A stretch of DNA of 64,000 nt from JAKAWQ01 sp963745975 (GCA_963745975.1 CAVUZJ010000009.1:992001-1056000), one strand, 5' to 3'; shown: positions 1-9,368, counted from the first letter of the stretch. Numbers and translations are program-made. Notes: a model not told the origin generated them from the sequence alone.

Positions 1-1
1 A

Positions 2-2548
2 CTGTTAGGCCGCAAGGTCGGCGCGGTGCTTGTGGTCGACGGCCATGTCTACAAAGCCGGTAACCCGGAGAAACTGAAGGTGTCGCCAGCTGCCGCGTAC
101 CTGCCCCGGACCATCGACAGTGACCATCCCGACTGGCCTGTCGCAGCGGGTAAGCTTCCTGGTATCCAGTGGATTGCAGCACGTTACGCCGACGTGCTGA
201 AAACCACCGCGACGCGGGCACGGCGGCGCCGCGACGATGGGACTATCTCCCGTGGCCCGCGAAGGTTCTTAATGCTTCTGGGCGCCGAAGTGTCGCCGCG
301 ACTGAAACAGACCGGCACCGTCGCGCGGGGGAGCCCGATCCGCGTCCAGCATCTTCGGGCAGCCGGCGCTGAACGGGTCGCGCATGACTATGTGTCTCCC
401 GACCTCACCTGCGTGCTCAACGATCTGCAGCGAGCCTCAAAGAAGGATGCGAAGCTCCGCAGTCCGGCGCTCTTGCGGGCTTTGTCGCGCAATTGGGGCC
501 GTTGCTATCAACAGCATCAGACGGCGCCCGCGGAGCACGTCGCCCGAGTTTACGCACACGACCGGGGGGTGGTCACGGCCGCCTGGCTCAATGAGCTGCG
601 CGAAACCGGGTGGGTTACGGTTGGCCGCGGCGAGCGCATCGTGCCCGCCAGGGCGGTGATCAAGACTGTTGAGACGCAGACGCTGTACAGTACCTTTGCG
701 TTTGGCCTCGAGGCAGGGGACGTTTGCGACGCGATCGCGAAGGCGCTGGACATCATCACAGATGTCCGCGTCGTCGACTTGGTCGACTACATTGCCAAGG
801 TGCGAGACGATCAGCAGACGTTGGACGAGGCCCAGCTACACCAAATTTATCGAGCAATCGCCAATCGGTGCCCCTCCACAGTGGCCTGGAACACGTCGAT
901 CGGCGGGCTGGCCGTGCAGGAGCTACGCCGGCGCTTCGCCGAAGGTGCTGGTCTCGTTTATGTCGGGGCGGGCCAATGGCGGCGGCCCGACCAGGTCCGA
1001 CGCGGGAGGGATATTTTTCATGACCGGCAACGGTTCGTTCCAGGTGGAGCGATCCATGCCAACCTGTGGGCAACGCTCGGTGTGCGCGAGCCCAACCTCG
1101 ATGACTGCCTCGCCTTTTGCAAAGCGCTTGCCACGCAAGGCTACACGGTCGACGTGGGTGCGGCCTTAATCGATGTCTATCGCTATATGGAGCCGCTGCT
1201 GGCGACTGCCGAACGCAAGCACCGAACCCGGTTGAAGTCGTTGCCGATCGCGTGCGACGGGCACTGGAGGGTTGGCCGCCCCATTTACTTCGTCGAGGGC
1301 GATGAGCTCCGCGGCGCGCTTGCGACAGCCTTGCCGCGCTATCGTTTCTGGAATCCACCTTGCAATATCCGGGACCTTCCAACCCTGGTGTCGATGATGG
1401 GCGTGACCATAGCGAACCCGGCGGTGCGAGTGGTAGGCGGGCGGGCTCACGCGTTAAAGTGCGGCGACGATTATCGCAAACGCTTTGGGCGGGCGGTTGA
1501 GCACCTTTCGGATGAACTGGCGCGCAATGATGCCGCAACGCGCGACAAGATCTCAATCGGCTGGGAACGCTTAAAGACTCTTCCACTCTTCGTCTACGGG
1601 GGCGCGATTCCTGTTCAGGTCGAGGATCCACTTTTTTCGGGAGCGGCCATTGTGGCATCCCTTACCGCTGTGCTGGTTCCAGAGCCGATCGAATTGCATG
1701 TAAGTGAAAACGGGCTCGGCGATCGTGAGTATTGTGGGCGGGCGATCGCGTCGTTCTTTCCTCCCGATGTTGCCCGCAAGATCGGCGGCGAATGGGCGCT
1801 CGCGTGGCAGAAAAGCCTGGAGCAAGCCCCGGCGGCGATACGGCTGGCGTCTGACGAGGAACACCGGGAAACAATGGAACAACAAGCCCGCAAGATCAGC
1901 GGAGCACTCAAGACGAAAATCAAACTGTCTGCTCCGGCAGGCCGCAAGTTTGCGGCCCCGCTGCGCACGCTCAAAGACTCGGTGGGGGGGATCGCAGAAG
2001 CGGTCGTGGTGGAAGGGAGCTCCCCCGGGCCTGATAAGCCTGCGGGTGCAAAAAGCCTCGCCTCGACCCCACCCGCCCCAAGCCCGCCGAGCGGAAGCGA
2101 GCCCGCGTCGCTGCCAATCGCCTATACGAGCGCTGATCTCGAGCAGCGGGCCTGGGAGCTTTTGGAGCCGGTGCTCAACACGTCGCGAGATGAGCGGCTC
2201 GTCGATTTTCGTAGAAGGCATGGGATCGGCGCCGATGGCGTCATTGGCTGGAGGACCTTTGTCGAAATGAAAGCGACTGGGCGGGGCCCGCAATCCTCGG
2301 TTGAGCTTTCGAATGCAGAATATGAGCGCGCGAAAGAAAAGGGAATGGATTTTATCGTCGCCCTGGTTTCGGGCCTGGAAACCGGGCAGCAAGACGAGAT
2401 CCGACTTATTTTCGATCCCGCCAATCGCCTGTCGGTTCGCCCGATCAACGGCGCCCGGCTTATCGGGCTGCTTGAAGCGCCGTGCATCCTAGTCCAATTC
2501 GAGGATGCGGGCAGGGCACAGGCACCGGTGACGACGACAGATCAGTGA
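2..2548 (+). CDS. Large DUF3883 (NOV_C-like) domain protein, C-terminal part
   Basis: The reading frame is already open at the window edge (a GTG at 26 is internal), so this is the C-terminal part, about 850 residues, of a longer protein. The last 110 residues resemble the DUF3883 / NO VEIN C-terminal domain: a TFVEMKAT stretch that fits that domain's usual E-V-K motif, followed by ELSNAEYERAKEKG. A proline- and serine-rich linker precedes it. The middle is a large soluble region I cannot assign. Such proteins often carry an N-terminal Hsp90/sacsin-like ATPase domain and occur in defence islands, but that part lies outside the window. It faces the HEPN/DUF262 genes across 139 bp, which are convergent with it. 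A defence role is inferred from context only. Confidence 0.6.
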   Translation: MLGRKVGAVLVVDGHVYKAGNPEKLKVSPAAAYLPRTIDSDHPDWPVAAGKLPGIQWIAARYADVLKTTATRARRRRDDGTISRGPRRFLMLLGAEVSPRLKQTGTVARGSPIRVQHLRAAGAERVAHDYVSPDLTCVLNDLQRASKKDAKLRSPALLRALSRNWGRCYQQHQTAPAEHVARVYAHDRGVVTAAWLNELRETGWVTVGRGERIVPARAVIKTVETQTLYSTFAFGLEAGDVCDAIAKALDIITDVRVVDLVDYIAKVRDDQQTLDEAQLHQIYRAIANRCPSTVAWNTSIGGLAVQELRRRFAEGAGLVYVGAGQWRRPDQVRRGRDIFHDRQRFVPGGAIHANLWATLGVREPNLDDCLAFCKALATQGYTVDVGAALIDVYRYMEPLLATAERKHRTRLKSLPIACDGHWRVGRPIYFVEGDELRGALATALPRYRFWNPPCNIRDLPTLVSMMGVTIANPAVRVVGGRAHALKCGDDYRKRFGRAVEHLSDELARNDAATRDKISIGWERLKTLPLFVYGGAIPVQVEDPLFSGAAIVASLTAVLVPEPIELHVSENGLGDREYCGRAIASFFPPDVARKIGGEWALAWQKSLEQAPAAIRLASDEEHRETMEQQARKISGALKTKIKLSAPAGRKFAAPLRTLKDSVGGIAEAVVVEGSSPGPDKPAGAKSLASTPPAPSPPSGSEPASLPIAYTSADLEQRAWELLEPVLNTSRDERLVDFRRRHGIGADGVIGWRTFVEMKATGRGPQSSVELSNAEYERAKEKGMDFIVALVSGLETGQQDEIRLIFDPANRLSVRPINGARLIGLLEAPCILVQFEDAGRAQAPVTTTDQ

Positions 2549-2687
2549 GCGCCCAAAGTTAGCCAACGGGAACGAATACTGTCGCTCCCCAAAACAGCTG
2601 TATACGCAAGCTGGGCCAGGCAACGGCGTTTTCAAGCCGCGGCGTAGGGGCAACACTGGCGGCGTAGGGTAGATTGGTTCACAATGC

Positions 2688-3785
2688 CTAAGCTTGTTCC
2701 TCAGGTGTGCCATCGGTCGGAGCGCCTTCGGGCACCGCAGGAACCGGGGGCGGCTCAAACGCCATAATGACGGCGTTCTTTTTGCCTGGCGCGTCGAACA
2801 TCATGCCGAGTTCCGTGGCTGAGGTGAGATTGACCTCCTCGTGCGAAACGCCCTCGAGTTGCAGGCTGAGAATACGGCGTTCGACGCAGTAGGTCTCTCC
2901 GCACAGATAGACCGTGGAACCGACTTTGAAAAAGCCCGTCATCGCGCCGATCGCGACCTTGCCGCCCTTTTGGGACTCGGTTACCTTGCCCCGCTCTTTC
3001 ACGTGATCGTACGGCTTCAGCGAATGTAATCCGGCGAGTTGAACCCGCTCCGCCATCGCTTCGCACACGGCAGCAACGAAGTCACAGAATTCGATCAACA
3101 CATTGACGTGGAGGATGTCGCTGATGTCGATGCTGCCGTGAGCTGCGTCATTTCGGTACTTGATGAGCTCTGCCATCTCGCTTGCGGCAGTCGCCGTGAG
3201 ACGATCATCGCTCGCGAAGAAATCCTTGAGCGCACGGTGCTGCTCGATCCAGGCCGTCACGCCGGCGATTCCGCAGGCGGTCATGAAGCGCTGGAGCTCG
3301 GGAAGCCGCAGATTTTGCTCTTGCATGAGCATGGCGCGCGGCTCGAGCGTGTATTCGTCGCCCGTAAGGGCTCGATCATACCCACCGATGAGCTGAGCCA
3401 AGTCTATATCGGCGAACCGCGGGCCCTCCTTTTTGTCCAGGATCTTCGCGATTCCCAGTCGGTACGACGATCTGATCGGCTCGGGAAGATCAGCAAACGA
3501 GATCCAACCCTGCAGGAGGCTGAGATGCTCGCGAATCATCTCGTGGGCGAACTGCTCGTAAATAGCGTAGATCCGAGTGACCGCCGCGCAGTGATCGATG
3601 ACCCGCCACTCGAGCCGGTCCGGCGCCGTTCTGGTGGAGCCAAGCGCGGGATCGAAGCAGGGTGTTCCCGCAGCGCATTTCAACGCGCCGTCGAACACTG
3701 CCGTCCGAAAGTGGTCCGACGTGAGGATGTGCTTGCCGAGCGCGGAGATCGTTTCCGTTGTGCGCTGGAGGAAGGCGTTGTACAT
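2688..3785 (-). CDS. HEPN-domain nuclease (MAE_28990/MAE_18760-like)
   Basis: A 365-residue helical protein with the HEPN ribonuclease signature: RNDAAH at residues 211-216 fits the R-x4-H catalytic motif. Proteins of this type (RiboL-PSP-HEPN / MAE_28990 group) are typically encoded next to DUF262 proteins. Here the gene starts two bases after the DUF262 stop codon, so the pair forms a tight operon. The likely role is RNA cleavage as the effector of an abortive or restriction-like defence pair, with the DUF262 partner as sensor; that is family-level inference. The C-terminal 100 residues look like a separate beta-rich region. Since the upstream partner is broken by an insertion sequence, this gene may lack its own promoter and may be poorly expressed or unregulated. 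Confidence 0.75.
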   Translation of the reverse strand: MYNAFLQRTTETISALGKHILTSDHFRTAVFDGALKCAAGTPCFDPALGSTRTAPDRLEWRVIDHCAAVTRIYAIYEQFAHEMIREHLSLLQGWISFADLPEPIRSSYRLGIAKILDKKEGPRFADIDLAQLIGGYDRALTGDEYTLEPRAMLMQEQNLRLPELQRFMTACGIAGVTAWIEQHRALKDFFASDDRLTATAASEMAELIKYRNDAAHGSIDISDILHVNVLIEFCDFVAAVCEAMAERVQLAGLHSLKPYDHVKERGKVTESQKGGKVAIGAMTGFFKVGSTVYLCGETYCVERRILSLQLEGVSHEEVNLTSATELGMMFDAPGKKNAVIMAFEPPPVPAVPEGAPTDGTPEEQA

Positions 3786-4510
3786 CGTCAGCTCAGCACG
3801 TCTGCGAGCATGCTCTGATAAAGATCGATCCTGTCCTTGATGTCCTGCTTGGTATTTCCCCGACCGGTAAACGTGCCGTCCGGGTGCGATACGAACAGCT
3901 GCTTGGTTGCCTCGATCACATCACAGGAATGCTCCTTCAGCGCCAGGCCGTCCGCAAGTCGCTCGGACAATCCGATCATTACGGCGTCCTGGAACGCTCG
4001 ATGCGGTTTCGAGTCCCATGTTTCCCGTTCCGCGGAATAGGGTCTAAAGATCAGATCGGAATATATCTCGCGAGCCAAGTGCAGAGTGTGCTGATAGAGC
4101 TCCTTAAGTTGAGCGACATCCGGGTCAGGGAACTTCGCGGCGCGCCTCATGTAAAGGTCGAGGAAGCCCTGCATGCCGCGTCTATAATGATCGACATGCC
4201 TCAGCGCGAAGAACCGTAGCGCGACCTCGGCATCGGCCATCTTTGCGAAGAATGGGTCGGTGACCAACATCGGGTTGGTCTCAATCTCGCCCTCGACCCA
4301 GCGAGGCATACCCCAGACCTCCCGAAAGTCGTCTGACCGGGTGATCTCATGCAGCATGTCGTTGAACGCCCCCCGATAGAGGGCATTTCTGATCTCCTGT
4401 CGCTCGAGCTTGACGCCGCCTGTGTTCAGCCGATCGAATACCGTCTCGCGCAGGACCGACGCCTCCTCCTCGCTTTCGGTCGACTCCTTGAGAAGGACTA
4501 TTGAGGTGAT

Positions 4511-4518
4511 CGAGCGAC
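4511..4518. repeat. Target duplication, left copy (IS256)
   Basis: CGAGCGAC sits directly outside the left end of the element and recurs at 5911-5918. The 8-bp length fits IS256-family transposition. Confidence 0.85.
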
Positions 4519-5910
4519 GGTCCCGTCGCGAAGTGTGTGGAAATTTGGGGGGTGGCGTAATCTCCGGGTGAGTTCAACCACCAGACTCGGCGTTGGAGCG
4601 CCGAGGGAGATCACGCCATGGAGAAGAATAGCACAGCGACGCCGGCTGGCAGCCTGTTTGATGGCTCGGCGTGGTTTGATCCGATCGAGGCGGGCGTGCG
4701 GGAGCGGATGCGCGGGTTCATTGAAGGGATGCTCGAGGAAGAGTTGACGGCGGCTCTCGGGCGCGCTCGCTATGGGCGCGATGGCGGGCCTGCGGACGGC
4801 TATCGGCACGGCGTGCGGCATCGCCGGCTCCTGGGTTCGTTCGGACCGCTCGAGATCACGGTGCCGCGGGCTCGGGTGGCAAGGCCCGAAGGTGGGACGA
4901 GGGAATGGCGCAGTGCCGTCCTGCCGCGCTACGCCCGGATGACCCGGCAGGCAGAAGCCCTGATCGCCGCGAGCTACCTTGCCGGCACCAACACGCGGCG
5001 GGTGAAGCGCGCGCTCGGCGCTCTGTTCAAAGGCGCCGTGGGCAAGGACGTGGTCAGCCGCACCTGGCGCAAGGTCAAGGCGGACTGGGGGAACTGGACC
5101 CGGCGCAGCCTGGCGGGGGAGGACTTCGTTCACCTGATCCTCGACGGCACGGTGGTGAAGGTCCGGCTGGACCGGCGTGCGACCAATATTTCGCTGCTGG
5201 TCGTGCTCGGCATCCGCCGTGACGGGCAGAAGGTGCTGCTGGCGGTCAGGAACATGGGCGGCGAGAGCGAAGCCGCTTGGCGTGCCGTGCTCGACGATTT
5301 GATCGCGCGTGGCCTGCGAACGCCGGAATTCCTGCTGATCGATGGCGGTGCCGGCCTCGAACGCGCGCTCGCGAGCCTCTGGCCGGAGCTGCCGACCCAG
5401 CGCTGCACCGTGCATAAGCATCGCAATCTGCTCGCTCATGCCCCGGAGGCGCTGCACGAGGAAATCACCGCCGACTATCACGACATGATCTATGCTGAGA
5501 CCAGCGCCGAGGTGATGCGTCGGCGTCGGCTGTTCCTGGCCAAATGGCGGCTGAAATACCGCGCCGTCGCGGACAGCCTGGAGGAGGCCGGCGAGCGCCT
5601 GTTCACCTTCACCCGCCTGCATCCGAGCCAATGGAAATCAGCGCGAACGACGAATGCGATCGAGCGGCTCCACGAGGAGTTCAAGCGCCGGATCAAGACC
5701 CAGACCGTCCTCCCATCAGCCGAAACCGCTGCCATGCTCTTTTGGTCGCTGCTCGCCTCCGGCCAGATTACGATGAGGAAGGTCGACGGTTGGCAGAGCC
5801 TCGGGCAACCGCTTTCCTCAATGCCTCTTGATCTCGCCGCCTGATCCCATCATCGTGCCGACACTGGAGACGCCACCCACAGCAATTTCCACATCATCCG
5901 CGACGCGACC
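4519..5910 (+). mobile_element. IS256-family insertion sequence, complete
   Basis: The element is 1392 bp. The left end begins GGTCCCGTCGCG and the right end, read inward, begins GGTCGCGTCGCG; similarity continues inside as TGTGGAAATT on both sides, giving imperfect terminal inverted repeats of about 28 bp. It is flanked by 8-bp direct repeats CGAGCGAC. It carries one intact transposase gene on the + strand and splits the DUF262 gene. Exact duplications, an intact transposase and a perfectly restorable host frame indicate a recent insertion. Confidence 0.9.
4618..5844 (+). CDS. IS256-family transposase
   Basis: A 408-residue DDE transposase of the mutator/IS256 type, full length for the family. 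Visible catalytic candidates are D176 (LILDGTVVKV), D242 (LLIDGGAGLE) and E349 (TTNAIERLHEEFKRR), plus the C-x2-H element in RCTVHKHRN at about residue 263. The ATG at 4618 follows GGGAGATCACGCC. The gene fills the element and stops 66 bp before its right end. Nothing indicates damage, so the element is probably still mobile. Confidence 0.95.
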   Translation: MEKNSTATPAGSLFDGSAWFDPIEAGVRERMRGFIEGMLEEELTAALGRARYGRDGGPADGYRHGVRHRRLLGSFGPLEITVPRARVARPEGGTREWRSAVLPRYARMTRQAEALIAASYLAGTNTRRVKRALGALFKGAVGKDVVSRTWRKVKADWGNWTRRSLAGEDFVHLILDGTVVKVRLDRRATNISLLVVLGIRRDGQKVLLAVRNMGGESEAAWRAVLDDLIARGLRTPEFLLIDGGAGLERALASLWPELPTQRCTVHKHRNLLAHAPEALHEEITADYHDMIYAETSAEVMRRRRLFLAKWRLKYRAVADSLEEAGERLFTFTRLHPSQWKSARTTNAIERLHEEFKRRIKTQTVLPSAETAAMLFWSLLASGQITMRKVDGWQSLGQPLSSMPLDLAA

Positions 5911-5918
5911 CGAGCGAC
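5911..5918. repeat. Target duplication, right copy (IS256)
   Basis: Second copy of CGAGCGAC, directly outside the right end of the IS256 element; in the interrupted gene these bases encode part of the conserved DRRS segment. Confidence 0.85.
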
Positions 5919-6372
5919 GATCAATTCCGGCTCGTATCTTTTCCGGCAAGGTCGCATAGGTCCGGCCGTTCAGTTCGGGCCAAGTTTCCAGGCCGCGCAG
6001 CTTGAACGCGTTCGCGTAAAAGTCGCGAATGGCCGTGATCCGCTGCTGTCCGTCCATGACTTCGTAGGAGTTGTAGTCCCGCTCGTATAGGAAAACCGGT
6101 GGCACAGGGATGTTCATGATGAACAATTCGATCAGGAGGCTCTGGGTTTTCGAGTCCCACCGCGGACGCCTCTGATAGAAAGGTCGAAGATCCATGTAAT
6201 TGGGGCTTTTGAGCTGATTGACAAACCCCGGCAGCTTTTCGCGATTTGACTCGATTACAATTCGCCCCTCGCCGCGAACGTAGCGTTCATTGATCGCCCG
6301 GTCATCCGGACGTTCCGGCCGTTCGCCGGGATCGTCGCACCACATATTCAGTTCAGTCGGCGAGAAGGGCAT

Positions 6373-6919
6373 CGTCGGAGCGTTCCTATCAATGAGTCCA
6401 CCACATTAGGCTGGTGCAGTGCGCCCGTCACCGTAGTCCGATGCTTGCGGGAGCCTCATTCTGCCTCACGATCCAGGCGCTTTCTGCGCGTGCTCCCCTC
6501 GCGCTCGCTGCCGCCCGGCTGACGGATGGGAGATGCGATGAGTCGGCTCGGACCTGAAGGATGCGTGGTCGCTCGACACAGCGTGCGTCGTGGGCAGAAT
6601 GCCCCGCACAGGCCAATAGCGACCGCAACGGCCGCTTGGCGCTCCCGTGGCCTAGCAGCTGCCGGTCGGTCAACGGCAAGGCCCGGCCGCGGGCTGAATG
6701 TCTGGTTTCCCGTCGGGGCGGCCGGAAGCAGGCGGTGGCCTCCCCACCCAAAGTGGATATTAGGCACGCCCGCGCCTGCAACGCTCGGTTGATTCTATGA
6801 GACCCCCTAGCCCGCCCGGCGGCCACTCTGGACGGGCGCCAGCCCGGGCAGGAAAAATCGTCCATGCCGTCGCGCCCGCCCGCCAGGTCGGAATCCGCTC
6901 GCCCGGCGCGCTGACAGCC
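6373..6919. other. Gene-free stretch between DUF262 and terminase small subunit
   Basis: 547 bp with several overlapping open frames on both strands but no convincing protein: the translations are rich in Arg, Ala and Pro and show no recognisable motif. A large terminase gene would be expected downstream of the terminase small subunit at this place and is absent, so this may be the decayed edge of a deleted phage segment. Confidence 0.4.
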
Positions 6920-7495
6920 TTACCCCTTACCGCCCGGGATTACCCGCAACTGGCGCAGCACTTCCCACCCAGAGCCGGTCTCGTCGTCCGGCTCATTGAT
7001 TGGCTGCGCCAGGTGCGCCCGCGCCGCCGGACTGAAGCCGAGCTCGGCCGCCAGCCTCAACAGGATGGCAATGCAATGGTTTTGCACCCGCATGTAGGGC
7101 GAGAGCGTCAGACCGGATTTGCTCTTCAACAAGAACGGCAGCGCCTGGTGATCATCGAGCTTCTGCTGCGCAGTGACCGCTTTGACGTAGCGATCCCAGG
7201 TCTGAACGTAGGCCGCATAGATTCCCCAATCGATCCGCCTCAAAATCCCCTTCGGTGCATCGACGAGAAACTCGGTCCAGTACTGCTGCTGCCGGTCCGT
7301 CAGCCACTCCGGCGCCGGCATCGTTTCCAGCTCGCCCTCGGCCTCGGGTTCGGCCAGGCGCTTGGCGTGGCGGCAGGGCTGATAGGTACCTTCGAGCTTG
7401 TGCACCCGTACCGATTTCGGTGCCGGTCCGCGGCGCGAGGTCCGCAGACGCGGTTTAGGCGGTTCAGGCGGGTTCGCGGATGGGCGCTTGGGCAT
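6920..7495 (-). CDS. Phage terminase small subunit, P27 family
   Basis: 191 residues. The C-terminal half has the P27-family pattern: SPYMRVQNHCIAILLRLAAE followed by LGFSPAARAHLAQP. The centre, TDRQQQYWTEFLVDAPKGIL, is the usual helical region. P27-type small subunits bind the phage packaging site and deliver DNA to the large terminase. The only phage partner nearby is the HNH endonuclease gene 209 bp upstream on the same strand, a common arrangement at the start of phage packaging modules. No large terminase, portal or capsid gene follows, so this is a prophage remnant. The basic, proline-rich N-terminus (about 35 residues) may be a linker, or the true start may lie further in. Confidence 0.85.
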   Translation of the reverse strand: MPKRPSANPPEPPKPRLRTSRRGPAPKSVRVHKLEGTYQPCRHAKRLAEPEAEGELETMPAPEWLTDRQQQYWTEFLVDAPKGILRRIDWGIYAAYVQTWDRYVKAVTAQQKLDDHQALPFLLKSKSGLTLSPYMRVQNHCIAILLRLAAELGFSPAARAHLAQPINEPDDETGSGWEVLRQLRVIPGGKG

Positions 7496-7704
7496 CGACG
7501 GAAATCACGGCGGCGGGATCATGCTCGCAAGAGGGTGCAGAGAAATCCAGCTGAGGGGAAATCGGGCCGCACCAAAATTGGACCAGACTCGCATGCGGGA
7601 AAAAACGCATGCCCGGGCCGGTCTTGAGGAAAGTCGCGAATTTTGCAGACAGCCCCCCCATATTTTATAAGCGGTCGGCGGCAGCCCTGGGCGCGCTTCG
7701 CAAA

Positions 7705-8061
7705 TCATGAGTTCCTGCCGGCACGGTTCCGCTCGCGCTGTATCTTCGATTGATGGTGGGGGACACAAAGAGACTGAACGTTACTCGGGTCGAGGCGGCG
7801 TTCCGGAGCGTCGCGGACGGGCACGATATGATCGGCGATCCGGGGCAAGGTCTCGCGGCCGAGCCGGGCGCACTCGGGGCAGTATGGCTCATCGGCGAGG
7901 TGAGCCGCGCGAAGCCGTGCCCAATCCTGATCATAGCCGCGCGCCGCCGCCGCCGGCCGCGGATTGACCCGCTCCTGTTCCTTGCGGAAAGCGGCGAGGC
8001 GGGCCGCGCGAGAGGGCAGCCACGGAGGGTGGAAGACCGGCGGGCGGGCATTGCGGACCAT
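7705..8061 (-). CDS. HNH endonuclease, phage type
   Basis: 118 residues. The HNH core is clear: YDQDWARLRAAHL, then C-P-E-C in PYCPECARLG, then ADHIVPV (first His) and SLCVPHHQSK with the last zinc ligand and histidines. Small HNH proteins of this kind sit beside terminase genes and are needed for packaging-associated DNA cleavage in several phages. It is transcribed toward the terminase small subunit gene, separated by 209 bp in which I see no gene. Its presence supports a phage origin for this part of the island. Confidence 0.85.
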   Translation of the reverse strand: MVRNARPPVFHPPWLPSRAARLAAFRKEQERVNPRPAAAARGYDQDWARLRAAHLADEPYCPECARLGRETLPRIADHIVPVRDAPERRLDPSNVQSLCVPHHQSKIQRERNRAGRNS

Positions 8062-8115
8062 GTCGAGATGCGCGCCGCCGTACGTGCCGACGGCGCGCTT
8101 GGGTTCCTGCGCCGA

Positions 8116-8673
8116 TCAGGCGGCGGGCTCGAGGGTGTCGTCGGGTTCGGCGATCGGGATGGGGGCGATCGTGACTGTCGCTCCGCCGTTGTCGGCGCCG
8201 GTGACTGTTACCTGCTCTTCGGGCGAAAGCTCGATCGTGGTCGCGCCCGTCTTCTCATCGCTGTTGAGCACGACGAACTTGTTGTGGGCGGTGCGGAGGC
8301 TCCGGCTGCTCCTGGTGAAGCTGACGACGCTGCGGGCGACGCGATCGACCACGCCGCGCAGATTGGTCTCGACCTGCGCCGGCTCGGCGGGCGGCGCCGG
8401 CTCGGGCGAGGCGGGCGGTTCGGTGCCCGGCTTGTTCTCGATCGTGATCGTGGTGTTGCCGTCGGCATCGACGGCAACGGTTGCGACCTCGTTGTCGTCG
8501 AGGTGCACGCTCGTCCCGCCGGTGTCGGGATCGGGCGTCACGGCAAAGCGCGGTCGGGCGGCGAAAGCCCGGTTGGTGGGCACGAAGCCGAGGCGGCCGG
8601 GGAAGCCGACCGGACCGAGCCGATTTCCCTGAACGCCGCCACGGTGGGCGGGGGTGATCATTCCGGGTGTCAT
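8116..8673 (-). CDS. Hypothetical protein, acidic, beta-rich
   Basis: 185 residues that I do not recognise. The N-terminus is basic and glycine-rich. A strand-like segment follows (VATVAVDADGNTTITIENKP), then a proline/glutamate linker (PPASPEPAPPAEP) and a C-terminal part with IELSPEEQVTVTGADN and a second strand-like run. The ATG at 8673 follows GGGAG on the minus strand about 9 bases earlier. It lies just upstream of the HNH and terminase genes on the same strand, so it could belong to the same phage remnant, perhaps a virion or neck component; that is a guess. The opposite strand also has long open frames, so the call rests mainly on composition. Confidence 0.5.
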   Translation of the reverse strand: MTPGMITPAHRGGVQGNRLGPVGFPGRLGFVPTNRAFAARPRFAVTPDPDTGGTSVHLDDNEVATVAVDADGNTTITIENKPGTEPPASPEPAPPAEPAQVETNLRGVVDRVARSVVSFTRSSRSLRTAHNKFVVLNSDEKTGATTIELSPEEQVTVTGADNGGATVTIAPIPIAEPDDTLEPAA

Positions 8674-8792
8674 GGAGGTTCACTCCCTGCTTATCTCGCC
8701 GCACCATTGCGGCGCCGGCACCCTGCCGCAGCCGGGCCGGCATCGTCTATATTTTCCGAACGACCGTTCGCTACAGCTGAACGGAGGAGACC

Positions 8793-9368
8793 ATGCGCAA
8801 CCTGATTCTGCCTGCAGTCCTGGCGCCGGCGGCGACCACCGCCCTGGCCCGGTTCGAGCTGGCGGCGAGCGCAACCTTCCTCGCCGCTCTCCGGGCCGGC
8901 AGACCGTTCTCGCCGCGGATCCCGCTCCGGCTGCGCGCCTGGTGTCTGCGCTGGGCGACGCCGTGCGAGGGCGAGCTGCTGCTCAAGGTGACGCTGACCG
9001 GCTTCCGCCTGCCGCCCCGGCGGCGTGGGCAGATCATCGTCCGGGCAGGCTGGGCGGTGGCGCGAGCGATCGCCGCGGTGCTGACCGGCCGGGCGCCGAG
9101 CCTGATCTATGCCGAGGACGATGCCGGGCTGCTGACGTTCGAGGGGGATCGCCGCCGGCCAATGCCCAGCGGGCTCGACTTCGTGCTGGGGGAGCTCAAC
9201 CGCGTCGGCCGCTCGGGGCCGCCGCCGGAGGGCCCGAGCGGCGGGCTGCCGCCGGTCTCGGAGCCGGCACCAATGGATCCGATCGAGCCGTCGCCCGTAG
9301 CGCCGACGGCGCCGATCCCAGGGCCGCCAGGACTGCCGGCCAGCGGAATGCTTCTCCGCCGGCTCTGA
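8793..9368 (+). CDS. Hypothetical protein
   Basis: 191 residues, not recognised. The ATG at 8793 has a strong ribosome-binding site (ACGGAGGAGACC) immediately upstream, which supports it being a real gene. The first 150 residues look compact and arginine-rich; the last 45 are proline-rich and probably disordered (PPEGPSGGLPPVSEP and similar). No signal peptide or membrane segment is evident. It is divergent from the gene at 8116-8673, with a shared 119-bp control region, and ends 45 bp before the last CRISPR repeat, convergent with the array. Confidence 0.55.
   Translation: MRNLILPAVLAPAATTALARFELAASATFLAALRAGRPFSPRIPLRLRAWCLRWATPCEGELLLKVTLTGFRLPPRRRGQIIVRAGWAVARAIAAVLTGRAPSLIYAEDDAGLLTFEGDRRRPMPSGLDFVLGELNRVGRSGPPPEGPSGGLPPVSEPAPMDPIEPSPVAPTAPIPGPPGLPASGMLLRRL

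Larger units (their letters stand above)
3788..6372 (-). pseudogene. DUF262 (GmrSD N-terminal domain) gene split by IS256 insertion
   Basis: The N-terminal part runs from 6372 to 5911 (154 codons) and carries the DGQQR motif at residues 107-111, the ParB-like nucleotide-binding hallmark of DUF262. The C-terminal part runs from 4510 to 3788 (241 codons with stop) and carries VFDRLNTGGVKL, also typical of the family. Between them lies the IS256 element 4519-5910 with its duplicated target. Removing the element and one 8-bp duplication joins the halves in frame, giving AGIDRRSITSIVLLKES across the joint and a 394-residue protein, a normal length for a DUF262 protein without DUF1524. DUF262 proteins are NTP-dependent components of GmrSD-type and related defence systems. 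As it stands the N-terminal half reads into the element and stops at 5818. Confidence 0.85.

Noticed and set aside
6797..7627. 276-codon + strand frame
   Set aside because: Antisense to the terminase small subunit, which has clear family features.
7750..8805. 351-codon + strand frame across the HNH gene and the gene at 8116
   Set aside because: The HNH motif on the minus strand is decisive for the first part; the + strand translation has no recognisable motif.
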